64,000 nt of DNA from Nymphaea colorata (lineage: Eukaryota > Streptophyta > Magnoliopsida > Nymphaeales > Nymphaeaceae), in assembly GCF_008831285.2 (NCBI RefSeq), contig NC_045139.1, positions 29,243,206 to 29,307,205 on the forward strand, read 5' to 3'. Numbering within the stretch: the stretch's first letter is position 1; each line of letters begins with the position of its first letter. The notes under the pieces are model-generated. The model was not told the origin of the DNA, did not search any database, and worked only from the letters and a program-made list of their open reading frames with translations. The translations under genes were made by a program, and so were the position numbers. Below, one piece after another: positions 45,422 through 58,300 of this stretch.

Positions 45422-47648
45422 TGACGGACCTACGAAGCTGTTGCGCATGTAAGTAACATCAACTGAGTTTGAATTTGGTGGCGATGAGAAGAAAAAGCGC
45501 CAAGTCGTGGTGGTATTTTATTTGTAGTCGTATTTTCCTTTCATAACGTCACCGCGTCACGCTGGTATGGAAAACAGCTAAAGGCTGACCAAATGGACGA
45601 ATATTGAAGTGGAGAGATAAATGCCTTTCTACTCTCAATTAAATTTAAAACAATATTGACTTCTCAAAAGCCATCGTGGGGTTAAAAAATTTTTATAAGA
45701 GGGATCAAATTAAAGTTTCTAAATTTTAACGAAAACATTATTTTTCAAAATTTTTATATATTTTTTAAAAATTTATATATAAATTAAAAAAAAAATTAAG
45801 GTGAAGCCAGGACCCGTGGGAGCTCTACCTTGGCTTCGCCTTGCTCAAAGCTAATTATTCGTCAAAATGGCAACGTCACCGAACCGTGAGTTGGAAGAAA
45901 TTGTATTTTGTAATACCAACTTCACAAGGCATCGATGGTCAAACCAAAGAAGAAGGAAAGTCTGAGATGAAAAAGAAAACTCTATGACCAAGTCATTCCG
46001 TAGAGAATGTTGCTGGATATCACCCAAAGTAAGTGATCATAAGCCCCACTCGTTTCAACAAATAACATTAAAAAGGATAAAGTCTTACGAAGATAAAGTC
46101 AAGACTCATGAACATGAGATACCAAGGAGGAGACATTTACTCAGATTTAAGATTTTCATGATGTTTTATGCTTTTGATTATGCTGTAAACATAATTATGG
46201 TTCGTCTAACTAAAGATCACAATCATAATTAATATCAAATATCTATATTTGAAATCCTTGATGTACTTTTTGCATGATGAGAAAGTCAAACTAATCTATT
46301 TGAATCTCAAATCATACAAAGGCAATCAAACGCCCTTTGAAAGACAGATTGTCTCACTAAATATGTTTTTGTGTGTTTCTTAGTACTTGGAGCTGTTTTT
46401 CATAAATTTAGTTATATGGGTAAATATGAAATACACAAAAAGACAACACTATAATGAAAAAATAGAAAATTCAATGTCTATACTTGATTCTACTAGCTTA
46501 AAAAAAAAAAACTAATTTTGAATGTTCTATACATTTAAATTTATACATTCGATTTGCATGTCTCTTTCCTCGAGTCTCATAAATTTTAGCACGTTGTTTT
46601 TATCATGTGGTTGGATTTATAAAAAAGTTAGTTTAAAGCTTAAATGTCGTTAGCAAGGCAAAATAAGCAAGCAAATAAATAAATTCATAAACACATGACT
46701 TGATATTCTACACGTGTAATAGTAGACATATCACACAAGCATCTTCGTTTTAAGTTAATTACTGATGTATCTCCAAGCAGCATTAAAAGCCTCAAAGACA
46801 AACTCAGGCGATCAGTTAGATTGGAATATTTTTCCTATGCTTTCGTTCATTAATAAACCATTAATGCATCTCGGTCTCGTCGGTTAATGAGAACGCCAAA
46901 AGAGTGCCTCAAAATAGCCAGTGGCCTAATTAATTAACCGATAACATCTTCAGTAATGACTTCCTCTATGAGAAAGTGATTCTCATTCAATATTAATGGA
47001 CATAATTTCCCCTTTTCTCTTCTCATTTAATCTCCATAGTTACATGTCATCGCTACCATTAATAACTTTATTTCACATAAAAATTGCACGGGGTTTAGTG
47101 GGTCGGATTATGTTATCCAGTATCGGATTTGCAAAGAACAGATCCAAAAAATAATTGGATCCTAACGCTATCTGGATTTTGTCCAGGAAAGTGTGAGAAG
47201 CCATTTGCTCAACTTGCACTATCCCATCAGCGTGTTTTTGATGTTTGTTTCATTCTGTAATGAGATTTTTTTTACTAGACATTTTCGCCTCCTTTTGAGT
47301 GGAAACAATCAGAGTGAATTTTTGTATGATTTGGTAGAACGAACATGGAGAAAAAGATCATGGCAAACTGGTGCTTCATTTATTCTCATGAGATGAGATT
47401 TCACTTTTTGGCAAAATTCGTCGCATTTTTTAGTCAAAAACTGTCTCTTCCCTTCAAATTTACTGGTTAAAGTGCCATTATGGGACCCTTCTTTAACCCA
47501 GCTTTGTAAAAGTTGGGTTTTATGAAAACAAAGTTCTTTGAAGAATCTAACAAACCTTGTTTTCTTTTTTCTTTTTTTTTTGGGGGTGTGACACATTGAA
47601 AACCAAGACATTTCACTACTTTTTAACAAAATCAGGTTCTGTCAAAAC
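45422..47648. other. Intergenic DNA
   Basis: No gene is supported. The stretch is AT-rich with short unrelated open frames (for example 45984-46232 and 47309-47629). A patch at about 47095-47180 contains ATCGGAT- and GGATCC-like words reminiscent of transposon sub-terminal DNA, but no ends can be set. Confidence 0.5.
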
Positions 47649-47774
47649 TGTGTTTGAATTGAATAAAGACGGTTTTCATGGCGTCCAAACACTTCAAAAA
47701 TATGGTTTTAGTGTGTTTGAATTGAATAAACACAGTTTTCATGGCGTCCAAACACTTCAAAAATATGGTTTTAG
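47649..47774 (+). repeat. 63-bp perfect-length tandem duplication
   Basis: Copies at 47649-47711 and 47712-47774 begin tgtgtttgaattgaata and end aaatatggttttag. They differ at only about three bases (aagacggtt against aacacagtt), so the duplication is recent. Because 63 is a multiple of three, the open frame across it repeats a 21-residue unit, which is a by-product rather than evidence of a protein. Confidence 0.92.
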
Positions 47775-48222
47775 AGACAAAATCAGAACAAAAGTTTAAT
47801 ATATATATGTAAAAATGCACTAGTAACAATCAAGTGATAGTAAGAATAAAAGTTATTTTATAAGGACACTTTTTATTGGTTTCAAAATATTAAAATCAGA
47901 AACACTATTTCTCAGAATAGATTTGTCAATAGTTCTCGAGCTACAAGAAAAGCGAGCAGTCAGCTTGACTAATATTGGTTTGTTAAAATACGGGACCACG
48001 TGGAGTAGGGTCGCTGGATCCTTTTCATTGTTTTATGGATACAAACAGCCTTTTTATGTGGGAAAATGTCTCTTTCATTAAACTTGGAGCCATTGATTGA
48101 AAGTGGAAGCCAAGCGATGTGCGCGACAGGCAAACGACGGGTCGCTATCATAGTCAGACCCGATTTAGGTAAGATCCAGATCCAGGTAAGAAACCGGCCG
48201 TACTCAGGGCCTTCTAGATCCC
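47775..48222. other. Spacer before the candidate TBL promoter
   Basis: Nothing recognisable as a gene. The DNA becomes less AT-rich towards 48200. Confidence 0.45.
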
Positions 48223-48287
48223 TATAAAGGAAAACTCCGGCGAGTTGTCCCTGGATTCGAGTGACTCAAGTTACCCGAGAGAAGGAG
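48223..48287 (+). promoter_or_regulatory. Candidate TBL promoter TATA box and first 5' UTR exon
   Basis: TATAAAG at 48223-48229 is followed about 30 bp later by moderately GC-rich DNA that ends in an excellent donor, GAGAAGGAG|GTGAGC (48287/48288). Further plausible non-coding exons are 49036-49089 (acceptor ggatgcag, donor gggaag|gtaata) and 50849-50911 (acceptor tatgtttcag). Together they would give a spliced leader of about 150 nt and 5' UTR introns of 0.75 and 1.76 kb. This is inference only; transcript data would decide. Confidence 0.35.
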
Positions 48288-50911
48288 GTGAGCACCGCCA
48301 TTGCCGGTCCTTTTAAAGGGAGGGAGATCCGACTCTTGGAATGCACGGGATTGTCCGTGGTATTTCGTCAAACGGCTACTTTTGGCAGCCGCTTGAGAAA
48401 CCCAGTGGTAGTTTTTCCCCTCTGTTTTCTTTCCCTTTTCTTTTAGCGGTTTGCAGAATGGAGGTGGAATTTGTTGTGGTTGTTTTGATGGGGAACGCGT
48501 CTTTCGGTTTGTTTTTCGTTATCTTCGCGGATGCTTTTATAATGTGATGCTTTTATGATGTGATTGAAATGCGGGGATCATATGTACTGAGAAAAAAGAA
48601 AGAGAACTTAACCTCAACTCTGTTTGTTGATCTCTTGAACGATGCGGATCGTTGGAGATTCAACGTCCAAATATTGCCTCTCTCTCGAATCTTGAAGTTT
48701 GGGCATTCCAAGGCACATACCTGTAATCATCATCATCTTGATCACCACTATTTTTTTGACAAATTTGAAGCACTCACAAGGAGGTTTCATTAAGCCAGTG
48801 CCAAATCTTGGACAGTCTTTTTTTTTTTTTTTCTTAGTATTTCATTTGTTCTTGGTTGGTAGATTAGTCCTTTAAGACCCTTCTTAGTTTTATTTTTTCA
48901 ACTTTTTATGTCTTGTTTTTCACTTTATTTTCATGTTTGTTTGTTGTTCTTCTCTTGGAATTCACATCATTGTGCTGGTGATGATGCTGGTCTTAGATCT
49001 CACCTCACTTTTTCCCTTTCTGGAATTGGATGCAGTAAAAGGCGGTAAATAGCCTGTGCGAAGCTCAAAAGTTTATTGGCGTCGGGAAGGTAATACATTG
49101 TGTCTTTACTTTTTTTCAATACTTGCACTCACGATTGAATGACTAAACAAATTTAGATTTTGGATGGTTGTGACGTGATGAGGCCACGATTGGCGGGTGG
49201 ATGGACTTTTGCTAGAAGCTTACTAGTCGTAGCAGATTCTGCGGTTATTGTCATCCATTAATGGAGTCGGTCCCTGTTTTGGAATAGAACAATTTATTTC
49301 CTTATGTCGCTGCGGTTCAGGGGGATGTCAATGGTCTTAGCGTGTAGTTTGGATGTCCAACAGACTCAAATCCTGACAACGGGTCTGGCAAGACTCATCA
49401 GCATCTTCTTAGAGCTGAGGAGGGATTTGCCATGGGAATTTTCAGTCCCAAATGCTGTCATATGCCGGAATTACCAAATATAGTTGGGTACCGAGGAGCA
49501 ATCTAATATTCCATGAATTTGGAAAATAAATCATATCTTTTATGAAATGCGTATTTTATCTCTGAATTTGTCTCAAGAGGTTGTTATGCTTGGACCAGAT
49601 GTCTCGTCAATTTTGATTATACAAGGAAAAATCTCTTTGATATGATCATGGCGAAGAACATAAGGAAAAATTAAATTCTCATTCGGTTTGTTTCTAAGAA
49701 CAGCATAATGGTGATGCAAAGCCTGAGGTTTTCTGGTGGTGATGCAAAGCAATTTCCTATTGGGCCCTTATTTAACAGAGCGAATATTGTTTGCTTGATT
49801 AGACCTAAAGAGTATTTGACTTTTGATTTCCAAAAAAAGAGGTTTTACTTGCTAGAGCCAAAGATAAAACTGTTTGGATTGCTGCAAGATGATAATGAGG
49901 ACCTTTTATTTGCAAAACATTTCCTTTTTGGGACAATGAATTTTTTGGATCTCGCACAGATGTCTCTGAAAGTGCATGTCTACCATGCATTTCACTTGTG
50001 AGACCCTCATGCACTTTTGAAACCTCGTCTCCTATCACCAAGAAAGTTTCGTTCTTTGATGTTGTGGCAAGGGGTCCAACCCTGGTCTCAGACTCTAAAA
50101 TTTATTCAATCTGAGGGCGTGAAGCTGAATCACCTAGTCAGATATTGGTAGCCCTTTTGGGATAGGTTTGGAGATGGTTGGTTAAAGGCATTCCCATGGT
50201 ATGGACATTTAAAACTGCTTCAAAACTAGAACCTCCTAACTTCACTTTACACACGCTAGCATGGAAGCATTTGTCTAAACTGACACTGACCTTGTGACAA
50301 GGAGCTGTAACCTGAAGCTTATTGACTTCATTGTTCTTCATACATAATTTCTTGGTTTGCTTGGGATGCTCATTCGTCTTACCTTCTCCTTTTCATAACA
50401 ATAGTTTTTTTGGTTCTTAAAAAGAAAACCTAAAGAACATGTATGGACTCAAGGTGAGTTCCAAAGTAAGAGAGTTCCCCTTTTACCTAGACATCTTTTG
50501 ATAGGGCTCAAATTTCGGTGAGAAAAATACTTTGAGAAAACAATGAGCAAACAGGGCTGCAAAATGTTTTTTCACAGCGAGGCCATCCAGGACCAACATT
50601 GGATATTGTGTGAAATAGTTGCTGCAAAATGTTTTTTCACAGCGAATTGTTTAGTGTTGATTCTACTTTTGTCTCGATGCTGTTTCCTAGACTAACCACT
50701 TGATGGTGTAACTTCTTGCAGACCATGCCTTCATGATTTCTTGGAAGTGGAGTAATCTATAGAAGCCGTGGTGGTCCAGAACTGATTGAGATCATCTGTA
50801 CCTATTTTAAATTGAACCCACATTTATCTTTGTGTGGTTATGTTTCAGTTTGGGGAGTAGAAGTTCCCTAGGCATGTTTCTGTTGGAGTTCACAATACTG
50901 CAAACAGATCC
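48288..50911. other. Region upstream of the TBL coding start
   Basis: No coding gene is supported. If the spliced leader proposed for TBL is right, this is mostly 5' UTR intron. A short repeat of gctgcaaaatgttttttcacagcga occurs at about 50553-50578 and 50620-50645. The 97-codon open frame at 49708-50001 is not recognised. Confidence 0.45.
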
Positions 50912-52110
50912 ATGACTTTGGCTTCTCCTAAAGCGCTTCTATGGATGAACAGTTTTCCAAAATCAATTTCAGCCCTCACTGTTTCATTGGCTGCCTTAGC
51001 AGTACTTCTGGTTCTTTCTTCATCTCTTTCGACTATTGTATCAGTTAGTTCAACATTTCAAGGCTATTTTAATGGTCTATATGGTGATAGAGAAGCACAA
51101 TTTGGGTATCTTGATAAGCAGACTGTCATAAAGAATGATAAAGAAGAAAGCCATCATATCCTTCATAGAAAGGGTGGTTCTGGTTCAAGCAACTTTTCTG
51201 TTACTGCACCATTGGGTTCTAATGACAGATTGAGTGTGACTGTGAAGAATGAGAACAGCAGCTTAGGTTCTATACATGGTTCTATGACATCAGACATTGA
51301 CAATACTTTATCAGCAAATGAAATCAATGGCTCGGGTATGTGCAATTATGTGACTGAAATGACTACCACTTGTATCGGCATTCTGCGTTTAGTTGCTTCA
51401 GAATGAGCATGCTGGTTTGTGAAATTATTGACCTAGGGGAATCTTTCAAATTTTGTGGTGTATGCTTCACGTTTCTTCCAAATGGTCCTTTTTTGGTCTC
51501 CAAGTCATACTTTTTCCTTGTTATGAAGGACTTACGTATGTTTTGCACAATGTTTATTGTATCCTTACAATCTGAAAAATGTTTTGAGACTAATAATCAC
51601 ATTCTACTTCTGGCTTGTTCTTAGTCTCGTATGTTTGGCGCCTGTGGCATGATACTGGCTTGTTAAGATAATAGCTACTGGTGGTTTATCTTTGTTGGAC
51701 ATATATCGCACTCTCCCAAAGTTAAAATTGTATTTGCCTTCAGTCGTAGCTCTTTTCTCCTTTCTATTTTCTGTTTACATATGCAACAGAATCGTACTTA
51801 TATTTTACTGGTGGTTTATTCTTCAGGATACTGCGATCTATACCATGGCAAATGGTTTTTTGACCCCTCTGGACCACTATACACCAACAATACTTGTCCT
51901 ATTATCACCCAGATGCAGAATTGTCAGGGTAATGGGAGGCCTGATCAAGAGTACGAAAACTGGAGATGGAGGCCTAATGAATGTGATCTACCACGCTTTG
52001 ATGGCAAAAGATTCCTAGAGCTGATGAGGGGGAAAACTCTGGCTTTTGTTGGTGATTCAGTTGCTCGCAATCAGATGGAATCTTTGCTGTGCATACTTTG
52101 GCAGGCACGC

Positions 52111-52152
<42 letters not shown>

Positions 52153-53176
52153 TGCACGGCTCACTCTCAGACACACCCCACATGACAAGCTGTTAGATAA
52201 CTTCTCTGTCTCTCTCCCCCTCCATGCACAGACACCGATAGGCACATAAACATGTATCAGGGTAATATAGGAGAGATGAATCCGTAGCCACCCACATGCC
52301 AGTGAATACCTATCATCCTAATCATGCACCATGTCTTATTTATGTTAAACTTATCTGCAGGTGGAAAGTCCCAAGAACAGAGGCAACCGGAAGATGCACC
52401 GTTGGTTCTTTGAATCATACTCAGTGATGATAGTGAGGATCTGGTCATCCTGGCTGGTCCACCAGATGTCAGAGGCCTTTGATTTTGCACCTGCAGGTGT
52501 CGACAAACTACACCTAGACAAACCAGACCAAACCTTCATGGAACTCCTTCCCAGCATTGATGTGCTTGTTCTATCATCTGGTCATTGGTTTGCAAAGCAG
52601 TCTGTGTACATTCTGAACAATGAAATTGTCGGCGGGCAACTTTGGTGGCCCGATTTAAACCGCACTAAGAAAATAAATAACATTGAGGCGTATGGAATCT
52701 CTGTTGAAACCAGTCTTGCTGCCATAGTTACACATCCAGGCTACAAGGGCCTTACAATCTTGAGGTCGTATTCACCAGATCATTATGAAGGGGGAGCGTG
52801 GAACACAGGCGGCTCCTGCACTGGGAAAGTGAAGCCACTGACAGAAGGAGAACTGGTGGAAAATGGTTTTACCCAGAGGATGCATGAGCAACAGGTGATG
52901 GGATTCCAGAGGGCACAAAAGAAGGCAACCAACAAGTCAAAACTGAGGCTCATGGACATAACTGAAGTATTCAGTTACCGTGCAGATGGCCACCCTGGTC
53001 CTTACAGAAGTCTAGATCCTAACAAGGTCACAAAGCGTGGTCCGGACGGAAGGCCGCCACCGCAAGATTGCTTGCATTGGTGTATGCCAGGCCCAGTGGA
53101 TACTTGGAACGAAATTGTGCTTGAGATCATACGAAGGGAATTCCAGCAGGCTCAAGAGTTGTCAGAGAGAAGATGA
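50912..53176 (+). CDS. TBL O-acetyltransferase, YLS7/TBL17-like
   Basis: A Golgi type-II membrane protein of the trichome-birefringence-like family, which O-acetylates wall polysaccharides (family knowledge; the substrate is not readable here). Exons 50912-51335, 51827-52104 and 52361-53176 give 505 residues. A membrane anchor lies at about 17-45 (SALTVSLAALAVLLVLSSSL), followed by a low-complexity Ser/Asn stem to about 140. The TBL domain starts CDLYHGKWFFDPSGPLY and includes NWRWRPNECDLPRFD. The esterase GDS motif is at 217-219 (VGDSVARN), and the DUF231 part ends in DCLHWCMPGPVDTWNE with the DxxH pair D470/H473. SSGHWFAKQSVY and the SPDHYEGGAWNTGGSC stretch favour the YLS7/TBL17-18 branch. 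Intron 2 has a GC donor. A second in-frame ATG (codon 12) is a possible start. Confidence 0.93.
52105..52360 (+). other. GC-AG intron 2 of TBL
   Basis: The exon ends CTTTGGCAG and the intron begins GCACGC. The acceptor is ATCTGCAG|GTGGAAAG. The protein reads LLCILWQ|VESPKNRGN, as in the family. No GT occurs near the junction to give a canonical alternative. The intron starts, six bases in, with a CT run (about 52111-52135) and then a CA run (about 52135-52151). Confidence 0.85.
52111..52151 (+). repeat. (CT)n(CA)n compound microsatellite next to a splice donor
   Basis: About twelve CT and eight CA units begin six bases inside TBL intron 2. Open frames across it on both strands (Ser-Leu and Thr-His repeats) are artefacts. 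Confidence 0.93.
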
Positions 53177-53928
53177 GCTTTTTACTCGATAATCAAAGGA
53201 GATAGAGCTTTAGGATTTTAATATTTTTTTTGTTGTCTAACCATGTAGAAGCGGCTCTTGTAAGTTGAGGTTCATAATATCAGATATACAAACACAAAAG
53301 TCAAGCTGTTGTCTGCATATCCTCAGTCAATACATAGTGCTTGATGAAAGATGCTGGTGTTTGAAGGATGAACTCTTTCAAAGCGCAGACAAAGGGTGCG
53401 TAGGCTGGACTCATTTCGGTGCCACAATGATGATGTCAGGCAGCCAATAGAACAGTACAACCTCGATGCAATTGTAGTATTGCACACGTTTAATTTGCAT
53501 AAATCTGTTCTGGTGTGAATTTGATACTAAACATGTTCAGGCCATGCTCGAGATGACTTCAAAAGTTGGAGTGGTGACGAAAAAGGCTACTTGGTTCGAA
53601 ACCATGTCCAGGGTGGATACAAACATAGCTTCTGCAGAATATATTATCGATGCCAGATTCATGTTCAGGTGACTTATGGGGAAGTCAGCAATATGCAGGA
53701 AAACATGTAGGACCCTTGGATAGAAGAGCACACCTGGAGACGTTTCTGCTATTTTCATCTTCTTTCTTCTCTGTTTTTGAAGCCTGTGATTCTCAGGCAC
53801 AGAGAATTGGCTGCACTTGATCTATCTCCTGGTTTTTTCCAACCAAAGTTAAGCAGAAGATAGCGTTAACTTCATGTATAAACCGGAAGAAAGACGACGA
53901 ACAGATTGTGAACAAGATACAGGCTAAC

Positions 53929-53971
<43 letters not shown>

Positions 53972-55039
53972 CCTTGACTGGTGGACTATAATCTCTACGG
54001 GGGAGAGAAAGAAAACAAAAGAAATAGCGGATGAGGCTGATATAGAAGAAACTTTTAAAGCCACAGCCGCCTTGAATCAGTTAAGAAATTATACAACCGA
54101 GCCAAAAAAAGAAAATTATAAAAGATAAAGATCTTCCGATTTCAAATCTTAAAGGGCCTTCTAACTCTGTCCAGACTCCAAATATCGAAGGCATGCATGC
54201 AGGACTCGCCTGTAAAAAGCTGAAATGTTGGAAGAGTGTAACGTTAATTTTCTCAAGTGAATCTGACTTCGTTACCCGATCCATTTGCAATATATGGTAT
54301 CCAAGTTTTTACGCAATATCGACTCAGCCGGGAACTTTTTGGACGTTTTCTGAAACAGGAACACTTCTTTAATATAATTTCACAAAAGCGCCTTACATTG
54401 TTGATTTTCTTTTGTTGAACACTTTCATATGGTCCCCGATCGGGGTTGATTTGTGTGCATGTAACCTTCTCCATTGCCAAACAAGGGTTCCTGTTATCAG
54501 CCCTTTTTTTCTTATAATCTAATCTTCCTTTCTAGTTAGGAACAAAACCAAGAATTTTTTATGAGGAAATCAAGTTATAGTTTGAAAATTTTAACAAAGG
54601 CCGAAATATATTTTTGTATAGAAAAATTTATTTTTAAAATTTACATGTAATTTTTTTTTAAGAGAGGGCCAGGGCCCTTGGCAGCCACCCATGCTTCTAG
54701 TTTAAAAGTTTTTCTAAAAAAAAGTTTGAAAAGTTTTAAGGAGCATAGCTGGATGGATGATGCCATGCGGTCTATTCAATTCATGGGATGTTATTAAGTG
54801 AAATAAAACAGGAGTACCGTTATCTCATCTAATTTCAGATACAATTATGTACCCCAAAATAGAAAGAAGAAGGAGAGACCTTCGATTCTTCTTTTAGAGT
54901 GGGTTATATATATATAAAAAAAAAAAACCTTTTTATGAAGGCCAAAATGAACTTTGAAAAAAATGTCTGACTTTTTAAAAAGAAAAAAATATTCCTCTAG
55001 TAAAATGGTAGAACACAAGTGCCCATGTTAGCCACCTAG
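53177..55039. other. TBL 3' flank and spacer
   Basis: This holds the TBL 3' UTR. A GA microsatellite lies at 53934-53967. The rest is AT-rich with no supported gene. Confidence 0.55.
53934..53967. repeat. (GA)n microsatellite
   Basis: About seventeen GA units lie in the spacer 0.8 kb beyond the TBL stop. Confidence 0.93.
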
Positions 55040-55119
55040 CACGAAATCAACTGCAAAAAGATGTGGTTAAAGAAAAACTCACGAAATCAACTGCAAAAAC
55101 ATGTGGTTAAAGAAAAACT
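55040..55119 (+). repeat. 40-bp tandem duplication upstream of the HAD gene
   Basis: Copies 55040-55079 and 55080-55119 begin cacgaaatcaactgcaaaaa and end atgtggttaaagaaaaact. They differ at one base (g/c). The array sits about 235 bp before the HAD start codon, so it could lie in the promoter. Confidence 0.93.
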
Positions 55120-55354
55120 GTCACGCTATTGTGTAATTACGGTCTCATGAAGGGACCGATTGAAATTTCACTTTTCTCCAAAAATTTATGAAAATTACAA
55201 GCTGCAGTGATCTTTCGAATCGGATCCAATTTCGGAACCGATAGATAAGGGAACAACTGGTTGGACCCAGTCCTTCGGTAATCCCGACCCGAATTTTTGG
55301 CCTTTCCCTTCCACTCGGCGGCGCCCCTCAGAAAGGGGCGCAGCCTTGAGCACC

Positions 55355-58300
55355 ATGCTCCGCCGGTTCGTGGAGATCAGGTTGGCGGGACCCGCCGCCG
55401 TTAACGCTAGGAATCGGGCTCCCGATCGCGTTGGATCCGCGTTTCTGAATCCGTACCGCCGGAATTTAATTCCTCTCTCTTCGATGATGACAGGTTTTCC
55501 TTTTTCTTCCCTTTGGAGCCAGAAAGACGATACTCGTGCCTCCGTTTTCGTGCACTTCCGTTGAATTTCGTTAACTTTTATTCCATTCCGACGGTAGAAG
55601 TCTATACTCGAGCTATGCCGATTCTTCAACAGTTTGTCGTTCACTTGTGTGGTATTTCACGGATGCAGTTCTTTCCTCTTCCCTCGGTGGTTATTTGATC
55701 GAATTGGAGCTCATTTGTTTTGCTCTTCTTTCCAATAATGATTTTCTTGTGAGTGGTTAGAATGAAATGCGGCTCTTCAAGTATTGGAAATGGTTAAGAA
55801 AATTGGTTTAAGTACAGTTTTTGGTCGTTGCTTGGTTTAGAAATTCTAGCGCGGCTTTGCAATATTTCCCCTTTTGTGGGTGCCATGGACAATTTTTTTT
55901 TTCTTGGTGACTTTAGGCTGGTCATTGGGTAGAACCTAGAAGTCAGAACTTCATTATAATTCTGCCACGCATACAGTATAGTAGATGCTTAATTGGTGCA
56001 CGGGTTGACGGGGAAGTTCATTGTGACTAAGGTGAGTGAACATTGGTGCTTATAACATCCAAGAGTGCGACAGACCCCGAAAACTTGACGTCATGATGCC
56101 CGGTTCTGGCTGGCTGTTCTAACTCTTTCCCCATTTTGTTTGGAAGCTCTTTGAATGGTCCAACATCGGGTTTCCCGCATTGTACCTTACCGGAGTTGAA
56201 CTCAAAATTGTGAGATTGGACTACGCCGTATCTGAGTTCAGTTCATGGTGAAAGGCCTCCTCTGACACAACAAATTCTTAGGCTCTAAAGACTAGCCTCT
56301 TTATAACCACGAGGATCAGAACGTGGCACTTTAAAAATGTCTGGCAGCCTGCCAGGTTTTATTTTTAAAATTTAAATATAACATGGTCAGCATTGCGCTT
56401 CCAAATTTTTCCTGTCACGTATCACAGCTTTGTTACTCACATAAGCAGTGGTACCAAACATTCTAAGTGTTCATGCTATTGTGTTGAATCTTGATCCTGC
56501 CACTTCCCGTTTAAATTTTGTACGTCTTTCTCATTATCCTATAGGAAGAGAAGGTGCAGTAGTATGGTTTGGACTCTTTGTTTGGAAATTCTGCGTTTTA
56601 GAGAAATTTTGACTACTGTCATGGTCTCATGGGGCATTGAAGTAGGATGCATGTGTACATTTTGCTTTGTCGTTCTTGTTGTTCATGCCTGATTAATGCT
56701 CAATTTACTTCAGAATAAAGGTTTCTAGTCCTATTATAGCACAGTCTGTCAGTAGTTTCAAACAATGGTGGTTTAAATTGCTCCCTCTTGAAATTCAGCA
56801 AATATTATTTATCTTAGCAGGAGCCTGCAGACAGAGAACATTTGATGCATTGCTATTGGATGCTGGAGGAACACTTCTACAGACTGCTTCTCCGGTTGCA
56901 GAGACATATGCAGCAATTGGCAAAAAATATGGTTCGTTTTGGTTGCCAATTTTGGCTAAGTGCTAACTAAACCAAGAGGACAGTAAAGCAGTTCTTGCAA
57001 ATAGAACTGCTTAACTTTAATCTGGAGGCCTCTTGTTTGGACCGCCATGTGTTATCCCCTAGCTTGGTTTTTCACTAGCTTCTTTCAGTATGAGCATTGG
57101 ATTCTGTACCATACAGTGAAGTGATTATTGCATTAGTCATCCAAAACTTCAATGTCCTTAATTTTCCGCAACTAGTCAACTAATCTTCTCTGCCATGTGG
57201 TAAAATAGTTTTTGTATCAAATAAGTGACCGTATTGTGAAAGGTGCATAAATTTATTCAGAGGGCTACTCTTGAGTGTTTGCCAATTGTGCGCAACAGGC
57301 AACAACACATAATCTTTCTTTTCTTTTTTGTGCTCCAAGGGATCAAGACAAATGCAAGTGAAATAAAAGAGGGATTCAAGAGAGCTTTTTCAGCATCTTG
57401 GCCAGAAAAGCTTCGATATCAGGCAGGTACTATACTTGTCTTCCACAAACATTTTTCTATGTCAATTTTATTTCTTGTCCATCTGAGATTTTGTTGGTAC
57501 GTTAAGTGGATCTTCTATAAAGTCAAGCATCAATGATTCATGGTCTTTTTCTTTAAGCCCTCCTTTTGATGTCTTTAAGTTAAATAGTAGATTTGGACAT
57601 AAGAGTATTGGTCTTTTATTCTATGAAAGCAGTACAATAGTACATGTAGCGTTAGCCTTTTTGTTAATGGATTGTAAAAAAGATTAATGACTATACAGTT
57701 TCATTATATTTGCTGTATTGTTGGTCTTCATATAGGACAGACTTTGATTTCATCTTATCATGTTCATGTGTTGACCATGGAAGCGATGGTTGGACTAATA
57801 AACCTGGTTTACAATTTTAAGTTTGAAAATTGTTAATTAGACAGGCAGTAATCTTAGTCACTAGTCATGAGAGAATACCTTGAAGAACTAATCACTTCTT
57901 AGATTAACAGGCAGATGGACGCCCATTTTGGAGATATGTGGTTTCTGAAGCCACTGGTTGTTCAAACAACGAATATTTTGAAGAAGTCTATGAGGTACAA
58001 TGTTTCCTGTACTTTGGCAATTGCGGTTATCTTTTCTGTGAAGCTACAGTATGCTGAAGAGAAAAATATACTGAGTTTACTTGATTGATTTTATGTCTTT
58101 GCTGTGTGGCTTGGGCTTCAGCTTTGATAATTGTGACTTTTAAATTAACTTCTTTGAAGAACATAAGGAAACTAGTTTCATTATCTGAACAGAAAAGCTG
58201 CATAATATATATTGTTATGGTGTATTTGATTTCTATACTGAGTCGATAAAGTGCTAAGTGGTGTACTTAACCGCTTACCTTTACCTTTCAATATCAAAAT

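Noticed and set aside
57418-57429. A third GC-AG intron at the HAD exon 3/4 junction
   Set aside because: The repeated GCAG lets the same protein be made with a normal GT-AG cut four bases later.
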